Source of the DNA: Populus alba
Lineage: Eukaryota; Streptophyta; Magnoliopsida; Malpighiales; Salicaceae
DNA: 64,000 nt
Assembly: GCF_005239225.2 (NCBI RefSeq)
Contig: NC_133288.1
Span: 10,360,169 to 10,424,168 of the forward strand
Reading direction: 5' to 3'
Position 1 is the first letter of the stretch; every line of letters begins with the position of its first letter. Positions 50,651-63,781 of the stretch are shown piece by piece. The translations under genes and the position numbers were made by a program. The notes under the pieces were generated by a model. It was not told the DNA's origin and did no database searches. It saw only the letters and a list, made by a program, of their open reading frames with translations.

Positions 50651-52001
50651 GTTACCTAACACTCTAACGCGGTGCTGCTTGGTAATTTGTCGGATCTGAT
50701 TAGGTTCTACTCCTATCGTTCTTGGGAAAGGGTCAAATTCACCACTTTTAAGAACTTGAAATGGTTGCGGTTGAGTTTTCGTGTTGATTAGACAGACGGT
50801 TAGGATTTCAATATTACACCATCTTCTTCAAGTTTCAATAATTTCTCCCAAATATTTAGTACCATTTTCTATCCCTTTCAGTCAGTCTAATTAGTACTTA
50901 ATTGACAAATACAAGACGGCAAGTAAGTTTGAGAGATATAACCCTTTAATTAGTACTTAATTGACAAAGATATATTTATTTACATAAATATTAGTTTTTT
51001 TATGGTTAAAATATGACTGTTTAATTTTTTTTAATATTTTCTAATTTCTTAATATTTAAAAACTAAAAAGTGATGAAAATTAAATTCAATATTAAAAAAA
51101 CATGGATTTCCAAAACAACAAGGACTAAAAAAATTAAAAAACTAAAATAACAAGGAACAAGTTATAGTTTTCCATGACAAAATTGAAAAGAGTCATGTTT
51201 TATTTTTTTTTCAAATATAATCCTTGATTTTTAAAATTTATTTTCAACCGTAATATTCTGATCTCACAAAATCAAACCTAAATTTATTCTTAAAAAACTT
51301 TAAAATGAACTGAATCGAATTGAAATTAAAATCAATCAATTTAAACCGGTTTTGATTTTTTTAAAAAAATTTAATTTGATTAATTTTTTTTTTAGTCTAG
51401 GATAAATCTACTCTCGAGAATCTTTAAAATCCACATGTGAGATAATGAAGTCGAAAGAAATGTCAAAAAAGAAGAAAAAAACATGACTGCAACTTCGATG
51501 GATGTAAGAACAAAAAAATTAAGAGTGCATGGAGAAAGAAAAAACAATGTTCAAAACCAATAGAGTAATATAATTATTTTTCATATTTCAAGAAGTAACA
51601 CATTCTCGAAGATCCAATCTGGAAACACAGAATTAGACTTAACCTCTGTGCACCAGAAGAATTACCTCTTGAGTTTAATTAAATAATTACCGGTAATGTC
51701 TCTAAAATGTCAATCGAAAACCACTCACACACACAATAGCTTATGAAAAGATTGTGATAGTGCGTCCTATAAGACCCATCCAATCAAATCCAATCCAAAA
51801 TCTTATCTCTGTCACTTCTCATTTCCGTTGGCCTTAGCCTCAGGCATCACAGCTCCCACACCCACTCTGTCTGTCAAAATTTTCCGATTCCAAGCGCTCT
51901 CTAGACTCCTATTTCTCTGGGTAACTTGTTTCTCAGTACTTGTTGTCAGAAAAGTCATTACGCATTTGTGGGTAAGATGAACTCTTATTGCCGAACTTTA
52001 G

Positions 52002-53324
<1,323 letters not shown>

Positions 53325-54740
53325 TTTATGCTGTATTTCAATTGTTTCTCGGTTGCCTTGTTTTCTTATAAAGCTAGATCTCTCTCTACAATTTTCAAAG
53401 AAAGCTTATTGCATCAATGTTGTCACAGAGAGGTTGTAACAACATTGCGATTCAGATTAATAGCAATTGGGACAGTTTAGTTTTCTCTCCGTGCTCAAGT
53501 TTTCATTGCTCATAAAACAAGCATGTTGTCTCATTTGTGTACTAGTAATACTGGAATTTCCCCTTGTAATCGGGGTTATTGCTTTGTCATTCTTTTTGCT
53601 TGCTTTTCATGTTTTTCATTTACAAGAGTAGCGGTCCATTCAGTTAATGCATTAGGCATTAACTGCAATAAGAATGTCTCGGGACAGTGTGTCAAGCTAT
53701 TCAGTGTGTCTTAAGAACTGCAGAGCAAAGAAAACAAAGATTATATTTCAGGACGTAATTCTCTCCTGGTTCTTGTAATGTGTCTAGATGAAGAATGCAT
53801 TCGTAGATTTTGAGGCATTCTGCATTGATGAAAGCTTGAAGTTTGCTGTTCTGATATATTCTTAGGTGGTTTTCCTTTTCTGTTGTATTTCCCCCTGCTG
53901 GTGTGCCTTTTCATATCCTGAAGCACCATAGCATGCAAATATGCTTGCCTCTTGTTATCTGCCAAAAGGACTAGTTTCTAGCTTCTTTAACTTCAGCTGC
54001 CCAGGCGGGGCTGTTAGTATGAACATGCCTCTCCTGGAGACTTGTAGGCTGCTAATTGGAGAAGCATAAATGAGGTTCTAGTCCAGGTTAGTTTTATCGT
54101 TCTTTCTAAAATTTTTGTTGCTGGAGTAAATCAAGTTTTGCTACATATGAAGAACGGAATCAGACTCTGATTCATATTTTTGTGTAGGCTCTCAGAGATC
54201 TAATAAAGAGATAATTTTTGCTTTAGATTGGAATTCCCTGGTTGTTCAAAATCTTTGCTGGAAGTAGGGAACAACTTTGGAAAATATAGTTAGTGGTATT
54301 GATATTAGTGACTCAAAGTGTCAGTTCTTAGCACAAATTAGGCAACTCAGAGCGAGCACTTGGTGGCGAACGTGGCTCTGCTGGTTCGAATAGCAGATCA
54401 CACACGGTTCTGAAAGTCAAAAATGTTTTTGAGTAGTTGAATTTGCATCATGACTGCTAGAGGTTATTATTCTTCATATTTCAATTCTCCAACCACATTA
54501 TGGAAAAGGACCGCTACTTTTGGTTTGGAGCTTACAACTATTCCAAGAAGAATCCGAGATTATAATGAATCAAGACATGTTCGCATGATCTTGTAGGACC
54601 AGGCAGAGACATAAGATTTCCATGGTTCCATGTGAAACTGTCTTGGAAAATAAATTCATTTACTATTGGGCTGTACCTGGTCATGGCTCATTTCTAGGAG
54701 CAGCATGTGCTTCAAGTTGAGAAAGGTCACGTATGTGGCA
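53325..54740. other. GGPPS 3' region and intergenic DNA
   Basis: Positions 53325-53520 are the probable 3'UTR. The remainder is of mixed composition. Frames at 53523-53714 and 53741-53965 have no recognisable domain. A short segment at about 54348-54405 (ggctctgctggttcgaat) resembles a tRNA T-loop, but no cloverleaf could be drawn. Confidence 0.45.
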
Positions 54741-54750
54741 AAAAAAATAA

Positions 54751-54822
54751 CGCCGTTGCCGGGGATCGAACCCGGGTCACCCGCGTGACAGGCGGGAATA
54801 CTCACCACTATACTACAACGAC
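54751..54822 (-). tRNA. tRNA-Asp (GTC)
   Basis: A 72-nt cloverleaf on the minus strand. The acceptor arm GTCGTTG pairs with CAACGGC, and G is the discriminator base. The D arm carries the box A sequence TAGTATAGTGGTGAG. The anticodon stem CCCGC/GCGGG encloses CTGTCAC with GTC in the centre, and the T arm has box B GGTTCGATCCC. It is intronless with no encoded CCA, as in nuclear genes. A Pol III terminator (TTATTTTTTT, 54741-54750) follows immediately. The tRNA decodes GAC and GAT and is the only RNA gene identified in the window. Confidence 0.98.
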
Positions 54823-55989
54823 TTTGCTGGTACCCTTGTTTCCATAAACTATATATATCATATAATTCCTTGCTAACAAGCACTCAATCAACATAGAAAT
54901 TAAACATAATCCACATGACCTTCCTTTTTGAGAGAGGTAATAAAAAAATACATAATTAAGTAGGGTCTGATGAGCCCTCTTTATTCGATTAAAAAGAAAT
55001 TAAGTTATATAGAAGAAAATTATTTTAAGATTTTAATTTTTTATAAATAATTGACAATTTGATTATTATATGTTATCTTTATAATTCTTTTTTAATTTCA
55101 TTAAAACTTTTTGTCTATGTAATTAAAACTAGCACACTAGGCGACTTTTAATTGTGCCCACAAAATTGAAAGTTGAGGTTTGAAAATCCAGATCATTATT
55201 CATAAGGCTATTATAGTCATTTACAATCTTAATTGCTGGTATTAAATGAGCTCTGAATCTTTCTACTTGAAGCTCTCCTCCTCCCAAAACAATGGATGCA
55301 AACAATGCCATACTAATCTCCTCCGCAGGTCAACCCTATTATCTAATGCGCCTTTCCTTTAATGTAGTGGAAAGGAACAGATGGATTGTGACGAGCACTG
55401 GAAACTGGAATCCATTGGTGGAGAGCATGGGTTAGCTGGAGGAATCTCAAATCGTGAGTAGTAACTGCAGTATTGTTAAGAACACGAGTCCTGCTAACCT
55501 TTTGATTATGGATTAATGGACTGGTGTGCTGGAGAAATGCTATTGGTGATGAGTTCGTGAGTGGAGAAAATGAGATCAAGTCTAGTCACTGATGTCTTTG
55601 ATTTTCAAAGTCAGAATCGAGGATAGAAAGGTGTACAAGCTATTGTAAATAGTGTTTTCTTGAATATATTTTGTTGGATAATGACGAGGATTGTTGAAAA
55701 CCCACCAAGATAAGTCTTTTCATGGTCGAAAGATGATCAGATAGGAGTAGTGTGTGTAAAATTTTATGATATTTAAGGAATAATTAATAGTATCTTGTTA
55801 ATTACTTCTTGGATCTCTCTTAGAACAAAATATACGCAAAGATGAAACATAAAATAAGATTTATAACACTAAATAAATAATAAAAATATCTTTATCCAAG
55901 ATTTTTTTTCTTTATCTTATCTTTATTTTTATCTTTAAAGTAAGCTTACTATCTATTCTCTAAGCACTATACATTTTTTTCTAGAGTGT
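54823..55989. other. Intergenic region, no supported gene
   Basis: AT-rich in part. Minus-strand frames at 55129-55311 and 55343-55579 lie in a more balanced segment (55100-55640), but I recognise no domain and see no splice structure. It could be an old gene or transposon fragment. Confidence 0.4.
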
Positions 55990-55994
55990 TGGGC

Positions 55995-56222
55995 TGAAGG
56001 GATCCTTTCGGTTAAGAAACAGTTAGAATAATTAACTGTTAGCAACTATCTTTCATTGTTGTTATTTTTCTGTTATTATTCTGTTGCTTTTTTTTTTGTT
56101 ACTTTCTTGTTATTTCAATTACAATGTAACAGGCTATATAAAGCCAAGTCCTAGTCAAATAAACGTGCTCTCTTCTCATTCCAATTCATCAACATTTCTT
56201 GAAACTCTCATTATACTCAACA
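55995..56222 (+). repeat. 5' LTR of copia element 2
   Basis: TG...CA ends. It has TATATAAAG near 56134-56142 as a TATA box. Near the left end the sequence AACAGTTAGAATAATTAACT followed by GTT forms an inverted repeat of MYB-type AACAGTTA sites. Compared with the 3' LTR it has 12 extra bases in the T-rich stretch near 56065-56085. Confidence 0.93.
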
Positions 56223-56264
56223 AGTGGTATCAGAGCCTTTATCATCTGAAATTCTTGCAGCAGC

Positions 56265-59200
56265 ATGACGACAGAAGGAAGCAGTTTTGTTCAGCCAGCC
56301 ATTCCAAGATTCAATGGTCATTACGATCACTAGGGTATGTTAATGGAGAATTTTCTCCAATCCAAAGAGATGTGGGAACTGGTGGAGATTGGATACATTG
56401 AGCCGGCAAGTGGATCAGTACAAACTGATGCACAACAGAAGAAGAATGATGAGATGAAACTGAAGGATTTGAAGGTAAAGAATTACCTATTTCAAGCAAT
56501 CGATCGAACAGTTCTTGACACTATTCTTAGAAAGGATACTGCCAAGAACATATGGGATGCAATGAAGAAGAAGTTCGAAGGGAATGCAAGGGTTAAAAGA
56601 TCTTACCTGCAAACTCTCCGCAGAGAGTTTGAAACACTGGAAATGAGAATTGGTGAAGGAGTTAGAGAATACTTCTCTAGGGTCATGACAGTGGCAAATA
56701 AAATGAGAACGTATGGAGAAGATATGCAGGATGTGAAAGTGGTAAAGAAGATCTTACACTCTTTAACTGAGAAATACAACTATGTTGTATGTTCCATTAA
56801 AGAATCAAAGGATATTGATGCTCTTAGCATTGATGAACTGCAGAGTTCATTGGTTGTTCATGAACAAAAGTTTCAAAGGATAAAGGGTGAGGAACAAGCA
56901 TTGAAGGTAGCATATGAAGGAGGAGGCAGAGGTGCATATGAAGGAGGTAGAAGTCGTGGTTGAAACTTTTACAGAGGAAGAGGAAGAGGAAGGGGACGAA
57001 CATATTTTAATAAGGCAACAGTGCAGTGCTATCGTTGCCAACAACTTGGACATTCTCAATGGGAATGTCCCTCTGGAAATAGAGAATCATTATACACAGA
57101 GCTTGATAATAAGGAGGAGATGCTCTTGATGACTTATGTGGAGAAACATAAAGCCAGAAGAGAAGACGCATGGTTTCTTGATTCGAGATGTTCGAATCAC
57201 ATGTGTGGTTATCAAAAAATGTTTTGTGACTATGATGAAAAGTTTCGACAGTTTGTGAAATTGGGAAACAACACAAGGATAAACGTAATGGGAAAAGGGA
57301 GTGTGAAGCTTCTACTGAATGGAATAATTCACACCATTGCAGAGGTGTATTATGTCCCAGATTTAAAGAACAACTTGTGGAGTATAGGTCAGCTACAGGA
57401 AAGGGGGTTGGACATTTTGTTCAAGGATGGAAAATGCAAGGTATTTCATCCGAAAAGAGGTTTGATAATTCAAACCACAATGAGTATCAATCGAATGTTC
57501 ATCCTGTTCCCAGACAATGAATCCTCCTCTCAAGAACAAGCTGGATAGTGCCTTCATACAGGAACACAGAACCTGGGTTCTCTTTGGCATCGACGTTATG
57601 GGCACCTAAGCTACAAAGGTCTAAGGACCTTGTTGTATAGGAATATGGTACACGGTCTCCCTTATATTTCAACCTCAGACTCAGCATGCATTGAATGCAT
57701 CAAGGGGAAGCAAAATCGCTATCCAATTCCAAAGAAGAGTACCTGGAGAGCAACACAAAAATTAAAACTCATTCACACCGATATCTGTGGACCGATCACT
57801 CCCACATCAAACAGCAATAAAAGGTACCTTTTGTTGTTTATAGACGATTACAGTAGAAAAGCTTGGGTATACTTCTTGGCAGAGAAATTAGAGGCCTTTT
57901 ATTGGTTTAAAAGTTTTAAATCAATGGTAGAGAAACAGACAGGGTTATTTGTCAAGTGCCTTCGAACTGACAGAGGGGGAGAATTTGTGTCCAATGAATT
58001 CAACCATTTCTGCCAAAACAATGGGATCAAGAGACAAATGATAACTGCATATACACCACAGCAAAACGGTTTCGTAGAGAGGAAAAACAGAACGATGATG
58101 AACATGGTGTGATCCATGAGGCAGTAAATTAGGCTGTTTATGTTCTCAATCGGTGTCCCACTTTGGCTGTAAAGGAGGTTACACTAGAGGAGGCCTGAAG
58201 TGAAAAAAAAACCTTCAGTAAGTCACTTTAGGGATTTTGGTTGCAGGGCACATGTTCACGTTCCAGAACAAAGAAGAACCAAGCTCGATAATAGAAGCAT
58301 TATGTGTGTTTTATTGGGAGTCAGCGATGAATCAAAGGGCTACAGACTTTTTGATCCTGTAGCTAAGAAAATTATGGTGAGCAAAGATGTGATTTTCGAA
58401 GAAGAGGAGAAATGGAAGTGGGACGAGGACACTGTACAAGGTCCAGTGGTTGATTTGGAATGGGGTGATCAAAATGGAGAAGAAGAAGGAAAAGATAGAA
58501 ACAGAGAAGGAATTGACGGGGAACCAAGTGATGCGAGAGAAATCAGTCAAAATGATGTTGATGAAGATTTAAATTCGAGTGCTGAAGGGAGACGAGCTGT
58601 TGAGGATGAGACAGTAAGGAACGGTGCTGAAACAGGCCGTGAAGAGAGAGTTGCAAGACAAACACGGGAAAGACAACCTCCAATATGGTTGGGTGATTAT
58701 TTCAGTGGTGAGGATTTGCAAGAAGATGAAACGGAGATGGCATTTGCAGTATCAACAGACCCCTGGCTTTATGAAGAAGCCATAAAGAATTGCAATTGGA
58801 GAATGGCCATGAACAATGAGATTGAGTCCATTGAAAAAAACAACACATGGACACTCACTGACTTACCTGCGAGAGCAAAACAAATTGGGGTAAAATGGGT
58901 CTATAAAACAAAATACAATGAGAATGGAAAAAATGATAAATACAAGGCTCACTTGGTGGCGAAGGGATACTCCTAAAAATATGGAGTAGACTACACAGAA
59001 GTTTTCGCACCAGTAGTAAGGATGGACACAGTGCGGATGATTATTGCTTTGGCGGCGCACAAAAATTGGGTAATTTCTCAACTAGATGTCAAATCAGCTT
59101 TCCTTCATGGAGAGCTAAGCGAAGATGTGTATGTGAAGCAACCAAGAGGATATGAAAAGAAAGGCAATGAGCATCTAGTTTACAAATTACACAAAGCACT

Positions 59201-60303
59201 GTATGGATTGAAACAGGCTCCACGGGCATGGTTTAGCCGAATTGAAGCACATTTCATCGGTGAAGGATTTCAAAGGTGCGGAAGTGAGCAGATATTATTC
59301 ACAAAAAGGAGTCAAGAAGGGAGAATCATCATTGTAAGTATTTACGTCGATGACTTAATATTTACTGGTAATGATGAAGTAATGTTATCCGAATTTAAAG
59401 ATTCCATGTTGAGAGAGTTTGACATGTCCGATTTGGGAAAGATGAGATTCTTTCTTGGAATTGAGGTTTTACAAAAGTCTGATGGCATTTATATATGTCA
59501 TAGAAGATATGCGTTGGAAGTCTTGAAAAGGTTCGGCATGATGGAGAGTAATTCGGTGGGGAATCCAATAGTCCTGGGTTCTAAGATGAGCAAAGAAGGA
59601 AATGGAAATCCTGTTGATGAGACGTGTTACAAACAATTGGTGGGCAGCTTAATGTATCTGACTGCCACTAGGCCCGATATGATGTTCGTTATTTGTCTCA
59701 TAAGCAGATACATGGCGAAACCTATGGAAATTCATTTACAGGCAGCTAAAAGAGCACTACGATACTTAAAAGGAACCGTGAACTATGGAATTCATTACAA
59801 AAGGGGAGAAGATGGAGAAGTGTTAGCATTCACAGATAGCGATTATGCTGGCGACATGGACGACAGGAAAAGTACATCTTGCTATGTGTTTCTTATGGGT
59901 TCGAGTGCAGTTTCATGGTGTTCGAAAAAACAACCCATTGTGACATTGTCAACCACAGAAGTTGAATTCGTAGCAGCGGTAGTATGTGTTTGCCAAGGAA
60001 TCTGGATAAAGAGAATCTTGAAGGAATTGGGTCACGCAGATACAAGTTGCATGACCATAATGTGTGACAACAGTTCTACTATCAAGCTGTCCAAAAATCC
60101 AGTGATGCATGGTCGCAGTAAACATATTGATGTGAGGTTTCATTTCTTGAGAAATCTTACTAAAGAAGGGACGATTGCATTATTTCATTGTGGGAGTAGA
60201 TCAAATCGTAGATATAATGACTAAGCCACTAAAGCTTGAAGAATTTCTTAAACTTTGGAGATTGATGGGAATCTGTGAAATTGCTAATATGGAAGTAAAC
60301 TAA
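56265..60303 (+). pseudogene. Copia element 2 gag-pol polyprotein, heavily damaged
   Basis: The frame begins MTTEGSSFVQPAIPRF at 56265. In-frame stops occur at 56331, 56961, 57546, 58110 and 58974. Gag (UBN2-like) covers 56337-56960, and the zinc knuckle CYRCQQLGHSQWEC is at 57027-57068. The protease reads WFLDSRCSNHM (Asp at 57180), with Arg replacing the invariant Gly of D(S/T)G. Integrase carries HTDICGP, RTDRGGEF and FVERKNR (57770-58090). A deletion near 58118-58120 then shifts the frame, and TAG/TGA replace two tryptophan positions. An extra base in the A9 tract at 58203-58211 returns the frame. RT has YVDDLIFTG near 59344 and RNase H FTDSDYAGDMDD near 59832. A last frameshift near 60190 separates the normal C-terminus, which ends at 60303. 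It cannot encode working enzymes. Confidence 0.94.
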
Positions 60304-60337
60304 TTGCGTTATATAGCATTTAGTTTAAAGGAGGGAA

Positions 60338-60590
60338 TGAAGGGATCCTTTCGGTTAAGAAACAGTTAGAATAACTAACTATTAGTTTCGGTTAAGAAAC
60401 AGTTAGAATAACTAACTGTTAGCAACTATCTTTCATTGTTGTTATTATTCTGCTGCTTTCTTTCTGTTACTTTCTTGTTATTTCAATTACAATGTAACAG
60501 GCTATATAAAGCCAAGTCCTGGTCAAATAAACGTGCTCTCTTCTCATTCCAATTCATCAACATTTCTTGAAACTCTCATTATACTCAACA
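60338..60590 (+). repeat. 3' LTR of copia element 2, with internal 37-bp duplication
   Basis: Matches the 5' LTR but carries two tandem copies of a 37-bp unit starting TTTCGGTTAAGAAACAGTTA (about 60350-60386 and 60387-60423). The units differ at one position (CTATTAG against CTGTTAG). The 5' LTR has a single copy. Confidence 0.94.
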
Positions 60591-61054
60591 TGGGCTTGGT
60601 TAATGGAAACATCTGTATAATAAGTTATTTTTATGGGTTTAAGAGACAGGCTCCACATATAAAGGAACGCTATCTAGGTTTTCGAATTCGTTATCTAGAA
60701 GGGATGGGAGATTTAAGGATTAATTAATGGTCCGAGTCTAAATCCTTCAAGTTTAGATTTTTGTCACTGCCCTCCATTATAGAAACAGAAGAAGAAGAAA
60801 AAAAGATTAAAAAGGCATGGAAAATGCACCTAATGGTAACGTTCGAAAGAGCGATGGACCTACGAGCTGGAAAAGACGTAAGAATTTAGGTGAAAAAGAA
60901 AAGAAAGGATGAAGAAAGAAAGAGAAAAGAATGAAGCGAAAGTATGAAAGCAAACGAAAATGAATCAACAAAAGTGAGAATTAAAGTTGTATACCTTAAA
61001 TCTTGGTTGTTTCTGATCCCCCAAGCATGAGGATCGCGTAATTGATTGAGATGA

Positions 61055-61245
61055 ATATAGTTGTGATTGTTTTTTAAAAATATTTTTTTATATAAAAAAT
61101 TATTTAAAATATTTTTTTATTTTTTTAAAAAACTATTTTTTGAAATTAGCACATTAAAATGATCTAAAATACTAAAAAAATATTAATTTAAAATAAAAAA
61201 TTAACTTCTTTTTTTAAAAAATACTTCTGAAATATAAAAACAAAT
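61055..61245 (+). repeat. MITE-like AT-rich repeat, copy 10
   Basis: Begins agttgtgattgttttttaaa. It has the centre gaaattagcacattaaaatg and an A-rich right arm. This is the most complete forward copy. Confidence 0.6.
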
Positions 61246-61739
61246 AAGATTTTTATTGACTAGAGTTATGGCAGTGAAGGCTCGATGAGGCCTAAAAAAA
61301 TCAAAATGAAGCTTCTGTCAAAAATTAAAAGATGACATAATAATGATGATAATATTTAATAATTAAGTAACAATTTACAAAGAGTGCAAATAATTTGATA
61401 GGAAGATGATTATATTTTATAAGATGATAATACAAATAAAAGATGATTTTGAATACTAAAAAATGACTTTGTATGAAATTATTATATAATATACTAACCA
61501 AGATTAATATTTTATTGTTTATTTTTTACTATTCACCAAAATATAAATCATTGTGGATTACTACAATTTAAAGATATAATTGTTCTTATCAAAGGAACTT
61601 GATAAACATGTAGTTGAGAGTGAGATTGTCTTTTTCATATAACACATTTGGCTTTGAAAAAATGATTGGGGACACAAAGGTCCATTTGAGTTTTTTTTGG
61701 TGTAGTATAAATACTACTCTGCCTTTTAGAACACAAAAT

Positions 61740-62035
61740 TTTAACCTTTAGATTGCGGGCTTCCAATGTCTTTCCAAGAAAAATAAACATGGCTACTAGA
61801 CCCTAGGTACTAAACTCTAAGCATTTCGTGTCTGACAAAGTAACTACACTCTAGGCACTCAGGTCAACATAGTTGCCAAACCCCAATGCCTTGGATTTGA
61901 AATGTCATGGGTCTGGCAGAGACGCCAGACCATGTTAATTGGGTCAAGCAGGGGATGTTATACCCAAGTAATTTAGGTATGACACCAACAAATCCAAGTT
62001 ACTTAGGTCTGACAAGGGATGCCAGACTCAAGAAA
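61740..62035. repeat. Degenerate repeat zone with inverted repeat core
   Basis: Variants of gccaaaccc, aggtctgaca and ccaagttacttaggtctgac recur; two adjacent units (61964 and 61994) are 30 bp apart. A perfect inverted repeat GGTCTGGC-AGAGAC-GCCAGACC lies at 61910-61931. No coding content. It resembles the 65-bp array at 11640 in vocabulary (genes absent, ctgac/ccaaacc words), but homology is not established. Confidence 0.5.
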
Positions 62036-62724
62036 CATGAATCTTATTATTATTATATTTAAAATATTATTAATATTGAAGAAAAATCATAAATTTTAAT
62101 TTGAAGAGTAAGATTAAAAACTATAAAAACTTGGATCGGACATGTTTAATATTATAAATATTATTACTTTCATTATTAGTAATACTATTGAAAAAAACTT
62201 TAGATTTGATTTCAAGGATAAAATTAAAATTATTATTATTATTATTATATAACCATAACCAGTCCGCGTGGTTTTAACATGATATGTACAAATTTTAATT
62301 TTCAACTGTCACTATCATAATGATTTATATTGTTTATGAATTGATCCGCAACAACACACAAGTCATCTATCTTAAAAATATTGTTTTTTAATATTATTTA
62401 TTGATAATTTTTTTATAAATACCCACAATGTAATGCTTAAAATCTAAGTAGTATTACTCTGAGACAAGTAATGAAGATTCATTATATATAAAAAGGAAAT
62501 TACATTGACCATGGTGAAAATAATAATAAAATAGAAGAGAGAGAATCATAATCAATTTTAGCAGTTTTGTTTTCTTATTACTAAAAAACTCAGGACTATC
62601 TTCATGTTCTGGAACTTGTTTTCTTATTACTAAAAAAATACTGATGACTATGTCAACTCATGACTATGTCCATGTTTTAGTTCTACAACATGAACATAGT
62701 CATGAGTTTACTATGTCCACCTTG

Positions 62725-62935
62725 AAGAGTATGTTTGTTTTTGTAATAAAAAAATATTTTTAAAATTATTATTTTTTATTTTAAATTAATTTTTTAAATA
62801 TTTTTTTATAGTTTTTATATGTTGATGTCAAAAATAAATTTTAAAAAATAAAAATATTATTTTAATTTATTTATAAGTTAAAAATATTTTTAAAAGTAAC
62901 TATTATTATAATTCTAAGTATTATTAAAATTAAGA
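62725..62935 (+). repeat. MITE-like AT-rich repeat, copy 11
   Basis: T-rich arm, centre tatgttgatgtcaaaaataa, then attattttaatttatttata and ttttaaaagtaactattatt. Same family. Confidence 0.5.
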
Positions 62936-63781
62936 ATAAAGATCAAATATGCAGACAATGAAAATAAAACAAAAATTCAATCATTTTTGGATTATAGTAT
63001 GTTTTATCGTGTTACTGTGTGGAGGGGCTAAGATATGTCATGGCAAGAAAATTGAGACCAATATTTTGCTTACACAAAAAGTAGGGAGTGTTCTTTTACC
63101 TGCTAACTAGGTCTCCCAGCTATTGAAAAAAATATATAAAAAAGAAAAAAACCAAGAGACACGACAAGTTTCTGCCTCTTGTCTTTGGGGCAGTGGTCCT
63201 ACCTCCTTTCTTACCCTATTTTCTGGGCCTGATTCCGTTAATTCCATCGGCTCATGTTCAATAATAATAATAATAAGAAGAAGAACAATAATAATAAATT
63301 CCTTTGACATTTCAAAATAAGAGCCTAAGATCCATTGACCCAAGCTGTTATTTTCGTAGCATGTTCTTATTTATTCACACTAAATAATCAAACAATCATT
63401 ATGCTGTTAATAGCTTAACAATCTTGACACAGTGAACCTCTCCGGACAAAAAATTGTGTTTTTAAAATATTTTTTATTTAAAATAAATTAATATATATAT
63501 ATATATATATATATTTTATTTTTAAATAAACTTTGGTGAACATTGTCAAAAAACTTAGTTAGAACCTGTTAATCACGTTGTTAACGACACCAATTAAACA
63601 CTCAAAGGGTATTTTGTAAGAAAAGACCTCTTCCATACGCGTAGTTGAATCTAAAACCTGCGGTTTCGTCCTCTTTGAGGACATTATTGTGTCTTTCAGT
63701 ACATTTCCTTACATTTTCTCTGACTTCCTGTCTTTCAAGTTTCCTCTTCATAAGATCGCCTCAAATCCTCCTCTCTTCTTA

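Larger units (their letters stand above)
55995..60590 (+). mobile_element. Ty1/copia LTR retrotransposon 2
   Basis: Complete outline of 4596 bp. The 5' LTR is 228 bp (55995-56222) and the 3' LTR is 253 bp (60338-60590), both TGAAGGG...CAACA. Exact 5-bp target duplications TGGGC lie at 55990-55994 and 60591-60595. The primer-binding site TGGTATCAGAGCC starts at 56225, and a purine tract AAAGGAGGGAA ends at 60337. The coding region is copia type (protease, integrase, RT, RNase H) but has many stops, an integrase deletion and frameshifts. Its LTRs differ by indels as well as substitutions, so it looks older or faster decayed than copia element 1. Confidence 0.95.
60596..63780. other. Intergenic region with repeats
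   Basis: Contains two MITE-like copies (61055-61245 and 62725-62935) and a degenerate short-period repeat zone at 61740-62035. There are also (ATT)n tracts near 62231-62248 and (AAT)n near 63260-63296, and a (TA)n tract at 63491-63513. Positions 62585-62715 include short repeats of catgactatgtc and its complement. No gene is supported. Confidence 0.5.

Noticed and set aside
54345..54410. Possible second tRNA (ggttcgaat)
   Set aside because: A T-loop-like motif only; no cloverleaf, box A or terminator.
55129..55579. Two minus-strand frames that might be a gene
   Set aside because: No recognisable domain, start context or intron borders.
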